64,000 bases of DNA from a virus. The position numbers were made by a program, and so were the translations under genes. The number at the start of each line of letters is the position of its first letter. Position 1 is the stretch's first letter. The notes under the pieces were generated by a model. That model saw only the letters and a program-made list of their open reading frames with translations. It searched no databases and had not been told where the DNA came from. The stretch is taken from positions 1 through 64,000 of IMG/VR virus record IMGVR_UViG_3300031521_000011, one strand, 5' to 3'. Below are positions 7,960 through 14,364 of this stretch, in pieces.

Positions 7960-7989
7960 CTTTGCCCGGGTACCTACACCCGGGCAAAG
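7960..7989 (-). terminator. Terminator after the 7993 gene
   Basis: CTTTGCCCGGGT and ACCCGGGCAAAG form a perfect 12-bp stem with a 6-nt loop, followed on the minus strand by CCTTTTG. It starts 3 bp past the stop of the 7993 gene. Confidence 0.8.
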
Positions 7990-7992
7990 TTG

Positions 7993-8487
7993 TCAGCCAT
8001 TATCACACCCATAGGTGTTGATATATCCAATGGCTTCCATAAGCCACCCTTCATCGCGACTGCTGTCCAGATATGGCCTAATAATATCAGCGATCAAGAT
8101 CCTCATCTGATCCTCATTAATGTCCCGGTGTGTCTCATCCCACTCGTGCTGTTGCCAAGGCAAGCCGGCTGCATACATCAGAAACATGCCATTATCAGCA
8201 CTATCCGTACAGGCACACTCCAGTGGGATACGGCCTTCTTCGCGCCCCTTATCACTAAGCACTTCAATGAACTCTTGTAAGTCCACATCAACATCAATAC
8301 ATGCGGCCTGCCATGTATCAGAAACTGTTATGCCAGTGTCTTCTTCGATCTTGGCATAATTCGGGATATAGACCAATCCGTCCCGGCAAAGCGCCACAGC
8401 CTTCGTAATGTCGATGATTGGTTTGTCGAAAATTTGGTTTTCCAACTGGATCCCGAAGCCTTGGACAGCCCAATGTCTAGTTCCCAT
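7993..8487 (-). CDS. Unknown protein, INTYGC family member 1
   Basis: 164 residues, paralogous to the gene at 8500. Both start with a GxGI segment, share an IDITK/IDLAK segment, a cysteine-containing (D/N)GMFLMYxAGLPW or GEFMLYWPAYPW block, an alpha-helical DIIRPYL/DLLEPYL region, and end in INTYGC. The end is thus strongly conserved between the two. The function is unknown. The start has GGAGGAG upstream. Confidence 0.7.
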   Translation of the reverse strand: MGTRHWAVQGFGIQLENQIFDKPIIDITKAVALCRDGLVYIPNYAKIEEDTGITVSDTWQAACIDVDVDLQEFIEVLSDKGREEGRIPLECACTDSADNGMFLMYAAGLPWQQHEWDETHRDINEDQMRILIADIIRPYLDSSRDEGWLMEAIGYINTYGCDNG

Positions 8488-8499
8488 TGTTTCTCCTCC

Positions 8500-8943
8500 T
8501 CAACCGCACCCGTAGGTGTTAATGAAATCTATTTCATCCTCTAGCCATTCCCTAGTACGCCCTTCAGCAAGATAGGGCTCCAGAAGATCAGCTAAAACCT
8601 GACGTACAGAATTCTCCGTGAGTACCAAGTCCTTAAGTTTAAATTCCCACGGATATGCCGGCCAGTAAAGCATGAATTCGCCATTACATGCATTGCCTGT
8701 AGTGGACCAATCGAAATTATATCCCTCAGGCGCCTTGTCGCTTAGGAAAGCAATTATATCCGCCCACTCAGGGGCTTTGATATCAACCCCGGGAAATTCA
8801 CTGGCGATCTTCGCCAGATCTATCACCGGGCCGCCGGGTATGTCTACGTGATATACCCCTTCGCTACTTCTGCGCATCTCGCGTGTTGGCCTGGGTTCCA
8901 TATTGATACCCAAACCCATTATTGGCCAATAATCTGTACTCAT
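8500..8943 (-). CDS. Unknown protein, INTYGC family member 2
   Basis: 147 residues, tandem paralogue of the 7993 gene with the same block order (IDLAK, YWPAYPW, DLLEPYL, INTYGC). A third, more diverged relative may be the gene at 32919. It has its own promoter element 15 bp upstream. Such expansions of short proteins are common among phage host-takeover genes, but no activity can be assigned. Confidence 0.7.
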   Translation of the reverse strand: MSTDYWPIMGLGINMEPRPTREMRRSSEGVYHVDIPGGPVIDLAKIASEFPGVDIKAPEWADIIAFLSDKAPEGYNFDWSTTGNACNGEFMLYWPAYPWEFKLKDLVLTENSVRQVLADLLEPYLAEGRTREWLEDEIDFINTYGCG

Positions 8944-8958
8944 CTTATCCTCCTTGAG

Positions 8959-8973
8959 TTTTATTACTTATAC
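8959..8973 (-). promoter_or_regulatory. Promoter element copy 2 (GTATAAGTAATAAAA)
   Basis: Exact match to the most common form. It ends 15 bp before the start at 8943 and lies 11 bp after the U-tract of the structured-RNA terminator. Confidence 0.7.
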
Positions 8974-8984
8974 CAAATTTATGG

Positions 8985-9052
8985 CAAAAAAAGGGAGGTA
9001 GGCAGGACAAGCTCAGGGGCACTGCGCCCGTGGCCTATCCTGTCCCGCCTCC
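8985..9052 (-). terminator. Strong terminator closing the structured RNA region
   Basis: On the minus strand GGAGG and CGGGACA pair with TGTCCTG and CCTCC, around an internal GC-rich arm, and seven Ts follow (8986-8992 as A on the plus strand). No protein gene ends just before it, so it should end a non-coding transcript. Confidence 0.7.
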
Positions 9053-9640
9053 AATTGGCCGGATGGGTAAGTGTAGCCCGATCATAACGGACACCGCCAC
9101 CCAGACTTCTTACGCCAGCAAAGCCCCGGGGAGTGCCGCGACCCGCTATTGCGGATGGGACTCTCCGTAGGCGGCTGGCAAATAATAATAGCACCGGAAC
9201 CCACCTCAACCTCCGGCACTAACGACAGGTATGGATGCACAGAGATTCTTAACTCCCGAGTGACGCCAATCCCCTTAAATGCGCCACATGCACCCTACAT
9301 ATACTGACTCCATACAAACATCCACCTCAGAGTTGGGTAACAATAAGATTGGTCTTTCGCATATGGTTTTGAGCACGCATACGCAATGCTCATCTTCGTT
9401 CAAGCAACAGGGACGCTGCAAATGCTCGAGCGCAGCCTTCAGAGATTTTACCTTACCCACCTTCTACCGCCGTTTCTTTGTCATACATATCTTAGAGGGA
9501 GGCCGGATATGCGAGCGCTCACAATACCACTCCGCTCCAGATTGTTTGGTCCTCGACTGCACTACCACCCGGATATCACAGGTGTCATACAATTACATAA
9601 GAAACTTTTTCGACTCCACGGCTCAGCGCAATAAATACTG
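8985..9640 (-). ncRNA. Probable large structured non-coding RNA
   Basis: This 650-bp gap has no convincing gene but dense complementarity on the minus strand. Examples in plus coordinates: 9114-9119 with 9174-9179 (GCCAGC/GCTGGC) enclosing a CCGC-AATA-GCGG hairpin; 9064-9068, 9071-9074 and 9078-9080 stacked on 9099-9103, 9091-9094 and 9088-9090; and 9094-9098-type short arms continued by 9194-9198 with 9212-9216. It is GC-rich and ends in the terminator at 8985. The 5' end is undefined and no promoter is evident; it may be processed from read-through of the 9641 gene. GOLLD and other giant phage RNAs are candidates. A weak 61-codon reading at 9275-9460 means the upper half could be coding. 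Confidence 0.55.
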
Positions 9641-9892
9641 CTACTCTGTAACTTTAGCTGCTTCCTTGGCTGCCTTTCCAGCCTTGATAGCGTCAATGGT
9701 ATTCTCTACCATCTCGCCTACGAACCCGCCGGCCACCATGCCGCCTGCGACAACAATGCCGCTGTTGAACGAAGTGCCGATAAGAGAAGTGCTGCTGGTG
9801 TCTTCATGGGATGGATTAAGGGCGTCAACGCCCACGAGAGTCAGTCCGATTGCGCCGCCGATGACAGCACCGATTTTTGCACCTTTTTTCAT
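9641..9892 (-). CDS. Small glycine-zipper membrane protein
   Basis: 83 residues with two Gly-rich hydrophobic segments (IGAVIGGAIGLTLVGV and GIVVAGGMVAGGFVG) typical of glycine-zipper membrane hairpins, and a charged Ala/Lys tail. Similar zippers occur at 47454 and 47822. The ribosome site is AAGGGG. Holin-like or membrane-stress roles are possible but not shown. Confidence 0.7.
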   Translation of the reverse strand: MKKGAKIGAVIGGAIGLTLVGVDALNPSHEDTSSTSLIGTSFNSGIVVAGGMVAGGFVGEMVENTIDAIKAGKAAKEAAKVTE

Positions 9893-9925
9893 TTTGATTT
9901 CCCCTTTTCTTATTTAATATAGAAT

Positions 9926-9948
9926 CCCTGATTGCGCCTGTATCAGGG
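9926..9948 (-). promoter_or_regulatory. Leader hairpin before the 9892 gene
   Basis: CCCTGAT and ATCAGGG form a 7-bp stem with a 9-nt loop in the long leader between the element at 10056 and the gene at 9892. No U-tract follows. The gap 9893-10104 otherwise holds the attenuator-like hairpin, the promoter element and a terminator. Confidence 0.4.
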
Positions 9949-10021
9949 TAATCCCCAAATAGAACTACCTCCATATCCGCAAACCACACTTTACCAGTGA
10001 TTTAAGTATGAAGTTAGCAAT

Positions 10022-10046
10022 AAAAACGAGTATCTTAATGATACTC
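10022..10046 (-). terminator. Attenuator-like hairpin just after a promoter element
   Basis: GAGTATC and GATACTC form a 7-bp stem with loop ATTAA followed by CGTTTTTATT on the minus strand. It lies 9 bp downstream of the promoter element and 130 bp before the 9892 gene, so transcription would meet a terminator before the gene. Confidence 0.55.
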
Positions 10047-10055
10047 ACCTCCATA

Positions 10056-10070
10056 TTTTATTTCTTATAC
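10056..10070 (-). promoter_or_regulatory. Promoter element copy 3 (GTATAAGAAATAAAA)
   Basis: Serves the 9892 gene, but 163 bp separate it from the start codon, much more than for most copies; the intervening leader holds two hairpins. Confidence 0.6.
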
Positions 10071-10096
10071 CAAAGGATGGATAAAGTGTAAAAAGA

Positions 10097-10117
10097 AACC
10101 CGGCTTATCGCCGGGTT
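10097..10117 (-). terminator. Terminator overlapping the end of the 10105 gene
   Basis: AACCCGGC and GCCGGGTT form an 8-bp stem followed by TCTTTTT on the minus strand. Its 5' arm encodes the last residues of the 10105 gene and the stop codon lies in the loop. Confidence 0.75.
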
Positions 10118-10296
10118 CTTACGTTGTATTTCATTTGAGCTGTCATGCGCTCCTCACGTTCTCGGCGACCCATCTCACAATCGTACTCCTCTTGGAGCCT
10201 GGTGAGGTGGGCATTTACCCTAAACTTATTGATAATCCTAAATACAGGATATCCGAAAATCACAATAAATAACAAGACCCATCCAAACCAATCCAT
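10105..10296 (-). CDS. Small single-pass membrane protein
   Basis: 63 residues starting at 10296 (MDWFGWVLLFIVIFGYPVF). The N-terminal 20 residues form a membrane helix and the rest is highly charged (RLQEEYDCEMGRREREERM), probably an amphipathic or coiled tail. An upstream ATG is too close to GGAGG to be used. Confidence 0.65.
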   Translation of the reverse strand: MDWFGWVLLFIVIFGYPVFRIINKFRVNAHLTRLQEEYDCEMGRREREERMTAQMKYNVRTRR

Positions 10297-10313
10297 CTCC
10301 ATACCTCCATGTG

Positions 10314-10328
10314 TTTTATATCTTATAC
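10314..10328 (-). promoter_or_regulatory. Promoter element copy 4 (GTATAAGATATAAAA)
   Basis: Ends 17 bp before the start codon at 10296. The variable dinucleotide is AT. Confidence 0.65.
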
Positions 10329-10354
10329 CCAATATATGGAAATATAGAAGGAAT

Positions 10355-10378
10355 AAGGTGCGCCTTGCAGCGCACCTT
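10355..10378 (-). terminator. Terminator after the 10383 gene
   Basis: AAGGTGCGC and GCGCACCTT form a 9-bp stem with a 6-nt loop and a weak AU-rich tail, 5 bp past the stop of the 10383 gene. Confidence 0.7.
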
Positions 10379-10382
10379 GTGA

Positions 10383-11084
10383 TTATAGATCCTCCGGAAG
10401 CTTAACGCCACACTCATCGCAGATCTTCCTCAGATCGAGCGGCCAGCCATTCGTCTCCATGTCATTGTACAGGCTAAGGTCCATCTCGCCCACAGATACC
10501 ACCATAAGATACATGCAGGATATGATTACATCAGCAATAGTACTATTATATAGCCTTCCTTTAGATTTAAAGTAGTCGCAAACCTTATAGCAACTATATA
10601 CTGCGTCAGCCTTGCGAGTTCCTTGTATTGCGCGATTAGACATAGACCGAAATAATTTACTTATCCACTTTGCGGTGAATCCTTTGGTCCATAACCACGC
10701 CCATACCCTAAACGAAATATTCTTTTCGACAAGCATCATGCACTTTAACATGATTTGGATTTTTTGCATATCAGACATGCTGACTTCGTCGATTCGCTTA
10801 ATAGGCATTAAGGATGTGCAGCCCATCTTGCAAAGGCGATCAAAATGGTGTACACCACCGGACTCCATAACCCACAATACCTTACCATGGTCATATACAT
10901 CGTCCATTAAGTGGGCCGGAGACAAGAGCTGCGCTATCCTTGGGTCAACATAGCCGTGATACCAGCCTGAAGTGCATAGCCTCCCATCCTCTCGTGGGTA
11001 TATGATATACCGTGTAATACCAGCTTCCCATTGAGTGTAATTTTTGGTCTGATTCTTCGGGTTGGTGTATTTGTATACCTTCAT
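10383..11084 (-). CDS. Unknown protein, MKV(Y/F)K family member 1
   Basis: 233 residues, paralogous to the next gene. Both open with MKVYK/MKVFK, have a WE(A/V)G segment, a Trp/His/Tyr block (SGWYHGYVDPRIAQL versus HWFHCYHDLRQVALF), a VLWVMESGG/VLLFEAEAEG strand and a KMGCTSL/KMGCTEL motif. This N-terminal order resembles the DUF7666-type domain found in many phages; I am not certain. The ATG overlaps the upstream stop (TAATG). Confidence 0.65.
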   Translation of the reverse strand: MKVYKYTNPKNQTKNYTQWEAGITRYIIYPREDGRLCTSGWYHGYVDPRIAQLLSPAHLMDDVYDHGKVLWVMESGGVHHFDRLCKMGCTSLMPIKRIDEVSMSDMQKIQIMLKCMMLVEKNISFRVWAWLWTKGFTAKWISKLFRSMSNRAIQGTRKADAVYSCYKVCDYFKSKGRLYNSTIADVIISCMYLMVVSVGEMDLSLYNDMETNGWPLDLRKICDECGVKLPEDL

Positions 11085-11785
11085 TACTCAGCCTCCTTGT
11101 AGTTCAGCACCTTGAAGCCGCACTGGTCCATGAACGCGAACAGATCAAACTTATTAAGCTCATGGCATGGATCAGTAAGGAGGTCATTGATGCCCTCACC
11201 CAGATAATCTATTATGGCACTTGGGTTAAAGCTATCGACTTTAATAATGCGGTGAGCGGTCCTGGAAATGCATTCCTCATACATCTTATTGGAATACTTG
11301 TCAAGATCTACAAATAAATCATCATCATCTTGTGTGAGCTGTTTCTCTTCCCTAGCATCATATTCATCAAGCCACTTAACACATCCTCGGTAAAAATCCT
11401 CTTTATAACACACCCGATCCTTGCTGCAGGCAAGGACATATAGCCTGACCAACATCAGCCACGCCGACGTAAGATCTACTTCCGGCCACGGTATCTCTTT
11501 GGTAAGGGTCAGTTCTGTGCAGCCCATCTTATCCTTCTCTATAGAATGCCTAATAGCCCCCTCTGCCTCCGCCTCGAATAGCAGTACATTATTCCAACCG
11601 CAATGCAGTGCTCTATGGAAGAGCGCTACCTGGCGCAGGTCATGATAGCAATGGAACCAGTGGCAGTTGCATAAGCATGCTTCAGAGTCTATCAGAGCCC
11701 TATTGATACTATTCTTCTTACCGACTTCCCATTCCGTGGCGCCATTGGTCATCATGCTCGCCATTGTCACTTTGAATACCTTCAT
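11084..11785 (-). CDS. Unknown protein, MKV(Y/F)K family member 2
   Basis: 233 residues from the start at 11785 (MKVFKVTMAS), which has GGGAGGAG upstream. It shares the N-terminal 110-residue domain with the 10383 gene; the C-terminal halves differ and this one is acidic in the middle (QDDDDLFVDLDKY). The tandem pair probably arose by duplication followed by divergence of the effector half. Confidence 0.65.
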   Translation of the reverse strand: MKVFKVTMASMMTNGATEWEVGKKNSINRALIDSEACLCNCHWFHCYHDLRQVALFHRALHCGWNNVLLFEAEAEGAIRHSIEKDKMGCTELTLTKEIPWPEVDLTSAWLMLVRLYVLACSKDRVCYKEDFYRGCVKWLDEYDAREEKQLTQDDDDLFVDLDKYSNKMYEECISRTAHRIIKVDSFNPSAIIDYLGEGINDLLTDPCHELNKFDLFAFMDQCGFKVLNYKEAE

Positions 11786-11819
11786 TGTAATTCTCCTCCC
11801 ATAATAATACATTTCTGTA

Positions 11820-11834
11820 TTTTATTACTTATAC
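11820..11834 (-). promoter_or_regulatory. Promoter element copy 5 (GTATAAGTAATAAAA)
   Basis: 34 bp before the start at 11785, heading the two-gene MKV(Y/F)K unit; a terminator lies immediately upstream. Confidence 0.65.
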
Positions 11835-11847
11835 ATATAGCCAAAAA

Positions 11848-11871
11848 AGAGGTGGGCTTAAGCCCATCTCT
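11848..11871 (-). terminator. Terminator after the 11858 gene
   Basis: AGAGATGGGCTT and AAGCCCACCTCT form an almost perfect stem followed by TTTTT on the minus strand, overlapping the end of the 11858 gene. Confidence 0.7.
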
Positions 11872-12082
11872 TAAATGTAATTAGGTACTTGTCAGCATCC
11901 GACAGCTCCAGCCGGGTAACTGAGGCGACATTGCGGCTCATGAATCGCAGTTGGCTTTCGATGTTCTTCTTGCTATCGTCCGGGAATGTGCTTATGTCAA
12001 CGATATGATCTGAGCATTCAGCACCAGCCCGGCTTATTTCAAGCTGTAAGGCGCAGAGACTCGCGGCTATCCCGATACTCAT
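11858..12082 (-). CDS. Unknown 74-residue protein
   Basis: The start at 12082 (MSIGIAASLCALQLEISRAG) is chosen because its ATG overlaps the upstream stop (ATGA); a longer reading from 12142 would overlap the upstream gene by 64 bp. Helical N-terminus; unknown function. Confidence 0.55.
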   Translation of the reverse strand: MSIGIAASLCALQLEISRAGAECSDHIVDISTFPDDSKKNIESQLRFMSRNVASVTRLELSDADKYLITFKRWA

Positions 12083-12300
12083 GTCGTCACCAGATATCTC
12101 GTGCCCTCGATGAGGGTTATAAAGATAGTTGGCCCGAACCATGGTATCAACGATACGATCCCTGAATGGTACTGTTCAGGAACATCAGCCAAGTCTATCT
12201 CAACCTGACCTGTGCCGTCGTGCATGCACTCAGAAATCTGAAGATGAATTGGGAGTAGGTACCTGGACATCGGCGAAGAAGACGGCGTTTCAACTGTCAT
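12079..12300 (-). CDS. Unknown 73-residue protein
   Basis: A small protein with a beta-rich, hydrophobic C-terminus (IPWFGPTIFITLIEGTRYLV). The ribosome site is AGGGGG and a promoter element lies 19 bp upstream. It forms a two-gene unit with the 11858 gene. Confidence 0.6.
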   Translation of the reverse strand: MTVETPSSSPMSRYLLPIHLQISECMHDGTGQVEIDLADVPEQYHSGIVSLIPWFGPTIFITLIEGTRYLVTT

Positions 12301-12319
12301 AATAGATCCCCCTTGAATG

Positions 12320-12334
12320 TTTTATCGCTTATAC
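12320..12334 (-). promoter_or_regulatory. Promoter element copy 6 (GTATAAGCGATAAAA)
   Basis: 19 bp before the start at 12300; the variable dinucleotide is CG. Confidence 0.65.
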
Positions 12335-12350
12335 CCAATATTTAGGCGAA

Positions 12351-12375
12351 AAAAAAAAGGGGGCCGAAGCCCCTA
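12351..12375 (-). terminator. Terminator after the 12373 gene
   Basis: GGGGC pairs with GCCCC, followed by ten Ts on the minus strand, right at the stop codon of the 12373 gene. Confidence 0.7.
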
Positions 12376-12921
12376 TAGTCTGCATTCCCCAATGTAACGC
12401 AGCACAGTTATTGCTGCATCGTACTGGGATTGAAAGCTTTGGTGCTTGTCGAGATTCTGCGCCCCGACATCTGCTGCAATTAAATGCAGAAGGTCCCACA
12501 CCAGATCTGACCCGTATTTCTGTACGAGCCCGCGTATGGCAGTTACGGAGTCAAGCGCTTGGCCAAACCCAAGCCCATAGTCATGCTCGCCGATGAGGAT
12601 GAGGATTTGCCTAAGCTCCTCTTCGTCGAGGAGATCACCAACCATGGGGCGCAGAATCCTTTCTGCAATCTCAACGCTTGGCTTGGCATGATTATAGAAA
12701 TGGTCCACGCCATCCCTTGTGAACTTCACGACGGGCTTACCAATGTCGTGAAGGAGGGCGGCCACTCTCACATCGCCAGTGTAGCCAGCGCTATTCAAGT
12801 AGGCGCGATTCATATGCTCGCCTACATTGAACAGGTGAAAGGCATTGTTCTGCTCACAATTGATGCAAGTCTTGTATTCCTCGCTGGCCCGGATAGCTTT
12901 GACGATTTTGGAAATCTTCAT
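12373..12921 (-). CDS. HD-domain phosphohydrolase
   Basis: 182 residues from the start at 12921, behind AAGGGG. The metal-binding HD pair is at residues 58-59 in AALLHDIGKP, with upstream His in NVGEHMNRA and downstream His in FYNHAK and GEHDYG. This matches the HDIG family seen in tRNA nucleotidyltransferases and nucleotide hydrolases. Substrates could be dNTPs, cyclic nucleotides or 2',3'-cyclic phosphates; no fused domain narrows this. It is the first minus-strand gene next to the 13-kb control region, so it may be expressed early. Confidence 0.8.
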   Translation of the reverse strand: MKISKIVKAIRASEEYKTCINCEQNNAFHLFNVGEHMNRAYLNSAGYTGDVRVAALLHDIGKPVVKFTRDGVDHFYNHAKPSVEIAERILRPMVGDLLDEEELRQILILIGEHDYGLGFGQALDSVTAIRGLVQKYGSDLVWDLLHLIAADVGAQNLDKHQSFQSQYDAAITVLRYIGECRL

Positions 12922-12941
12922 AGCAATGTCCCCTTTGAATG

Positions 12942-12956
12942 TTTTATGGCTTATAC
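12942..12956 (-). promoter_or_regulatory. Promoter element copy 7 (GTATAAGCCATAAAA)
   Basis: 20 bp before the start at 12921. It faces left out of the large intergenic region and is the outermost minus-strand promoter there. Confidence 0.65.
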
Positions 12957-13065
12957 GCCATATTTGAGTGGTTTGAAATGCCTGCACCGCCCCCAACACC
13001 CCCTCATTACAGCGTCAGAGATGTGAGCGACAAAGAGCGGATGCATAGTATGCGTGCCCGGCTCT

Positions 13066-13114
13066 GCTGGCGGGGCGTGCATCGACGTAAGGAGTGCACG
13101 GTGGCGCCGCCAGC
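13066..13114. repeat. GC-rich inverted repeat
   Basis: GCTGGCGG (13066-13073) and CCGCCAGC (13107-13114) are perfect inverted repeats, with a nested GTGCA/TGCAC pair inside. It could form a cruciform or an RNA hairpin at the left edge of the control region. Confidence 0.6.
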
Positions 13115-13148
13115 ATGGATAACGCCTCTGGCGACTCTGGCGATGTGA

Positions 13149-13174
13149 GTATGCATACAATGTATAATTATACA
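13149..13174. repeat. Two adjacent perfect palindromes
   Basis: GTATGCATAC (13149-13158) and TGTATAATTATACA (13161-13174) sit 2 bp apart. Perfect palindromes of this size are typical dimeric regulator sites; the second also contains a TATAAT. Confidence 0.6.
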
Positions 13175-13187
13175 AAAAAATTCCTTG

Positions 13188-13651
13188 TTGGCACGGTACC
13201 CCCCTCTCTTGGCAGAGAAGTGCCCTCTCTTGGCAGAGAAGTGCCCTCTCTTGGCAGACTCTTGGCAGACAAATTGGTAAAAAAAGGAAATTTTTCTTAT
13301 AAATGTATAAAGCTAAAACGTGCCAGAATGGCTCTATTACTTATATATATATAATAATATAATATATATATATACAGTAGTATACAGATGGCTGCCAAGA
13401 GAGGAGAGGGAAAACATATAAGGAGATAATTTTTATTTTTTCTTTAAAAGAAATTGCTCTTTTCAAAAAAAAAATATTTATACCCCCGGGTACCTTTTCT
13501 GAGAATTTCGTGCCTCTTGGCAGAGAAATGCCCTCAAACCCGCATGAATCCTCACTTTACCAGTTTTTGCCTGTGCCAAGAGAGGGGGGTATCGTGCCAA
13601 GAGACCATGTTTTTCTGCCAACAGTTGGCACAAAGTGCCCCCTTGTTGGCA
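13188..13651. repeat. Twelve TTGGCA boxes, mainly phased at 21 bp
   Basis: Forward TTGGCA starts at 13188, 13209, 13230, 13251, 13262, 13517, 13625 and 13646; the reverse form TGCCAA starts at 13393, 13574, 13595 and 13616. Spacing is exactly 21 bp within three runs (13188-13251, 13574-13616 and 13625-13646), two helical turns, so bound proteins would face the same side. The left run is built on a 21-bp unit CTTGGCAGAGAAGTGCCCTCT. The runs flank the AT-rich core. Confidence 0.8.
13338..13380. other. AT-only core between box clusters
   Basis: A run of alternating T and A with almost no G or C lies between the left and right TTGGCA clusters. It should melt easily, as expected for a DNA unwinding element. 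Confidence 0.5.
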
Positions 13652-13902
13652 CGCGAAGCGTCCGATTTCCACTTCCGTGCTGTAATGGAGGAGCTCTGGG
13701 CTCTGAAATTATGCCCTGGATGTCATCGCCGGCCGCCTTGCGGGCAGATTTTGCAGACCAATGTGGTAGCAAAACGGAGCATGAGCGAGAAAAACCCTCG
13801 TATGTAACACTTGGTGAAAGAAGGATTGATGCCAAGGCTGAATATGGGGAGTGGAAAAGTGGATAGGGTTGTGAGCATATGGCTGTTGACATATGGCTTG
13901 AA

Positions 13903-13955
13903 AATGCAAACGATTTTGTTTGCATTGGAGGAAAGCAAAGGATTTTGTTTGCATT
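13903..13955. repeat. GATTTTGTTTGCATT direct repeat with inverted half
   Basis: GATTTTGTTTGCATT occurs at 13912-13926 and 13941-13955 (29-bp period). AATGCAAAC at 13903-13911 is the inverted match of GTTTGCATT at 13918-13926. The set lies about 150 bp before the first plus-strand promoter and looks like an operator for it. Confidence 0.55.
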
Positions 13956-14101
13956 CGGTTGACAAAACAGAGGGAATAGGAGGATTGGTTGACAAATGGG
14001 GTGAGGAATGACTTTGACGACTCTGACGTTGCGCCCGGGGATGGATGTGTTTTATAATGATGGGGAGATTGGTAAGGCAACCTGGACCTGTTGATACTGC
14101 T

Positions 14102-14130
14102 TTGCCGTCATAGTGTTACTGTGTTATAAT
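14102..14130 (+). promoter_or_regulatory. Sigma-A-type promoter of the 14-kb operon
   Basis: TTGCCG, a 17-bp spacer and TATAAT, then about 40 bp to the start codon at 14170. It is the rightward promoter of the large divergent region. Confidence 0.7.
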
Positions 14131-14169
14131 AAGCCGAATTACAGCGCTCACGCAGAAAGGAGTCGCATC

Positions 14170-14364
14170 ATGGAAAAAACAGGAACGATATACTGTGGTA
14201 TGAACATATACATCAATCCTTTAACGGGTGAACAGTTCCAGAAGACTGCAGGCGAGAAGTTTGAACGCATGGACTCACGCCAATTGAAAGTCGAACAGCG
14301 CTTCATAAAGAAGCATGCGAAAGATATGGCTAACAAGATAGGGGAGGTTGCACTCAATGGATAA
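14170..14364 (+). CDS. Small protein with KTAGEKF motif
   Basis: 64 residues starting at 14170 behind AAAGGAG. It begins MEKTG and has FQKTAGEKF in the middle, a pattern like the [E/Q]K[IT]A units found in the tagged proteins of the plus-strand islands. The C-terminus is basic. It is the first gene of the 14-17.8 kb operon and overlaps the next gene by 8 bp; possibly a minor virion component. Confidence 0.7.
   Translation: MEKTGTIYCGMNIYINPLTGEQFQKTAGEKFERMDSRQLKVEQRFIKKHAKDMANKIGEVALNG

Larger units (their letters stand above)
12957..14101. other. 1.1-kb non-coding divergence region, candidate origin
   Basis: Genes point away on both sides (minus to the left, plus to the right) and no convincing gene lies within. 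It holds a GC-rich inverted repeat (13066-13073 with 13107-13114), two perfect palindromes (13149-13158 and 13161-13174), twelve TTGGCA boxes (13188-13651), an AT-only core near 13338-13380, A/T tracts at 13420-13485, and a TTTGCAT repeat set at 13903-13955. Iteron-like boxes flanking an easily melted core are typical of theta replication origins; a divergent operator region is the alternative. Confidence 0.55.

Noticed and set aside
9275-9460. A 61-codon minus-strand reading in the structured RNA region
   Set aside because: Starts at GTG within a weak AAGG site, has no family resemblance, and the surrounding region shows strong RNA-type pairing; kept only as a caveat.
9965-10048. A 27-codon reading (GTG 10048) after promoter copy 3
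   Set aside because: Its GTG overlaps the only ribosome site, and its first codons form the attenuator-like hairpin; an ATT start would be needed instead.
13207-13269. Possible CRISPR array from the 21-bp repeats
   Set aside because: Repeats are directly adjacent with no unique spacers, and no cas genes are present.
13454-13807. A 117-codon plus-strand reading across the TTGGCA array
   Set aside because: No ribosome site, composition follows the DNA repeats, and it covers the box array.
13811-14011. A 66-codon plus-strand reading before the 14102 promoter
   Set aside because: It spans the TTTGCATT repeats and has no ribosome site.
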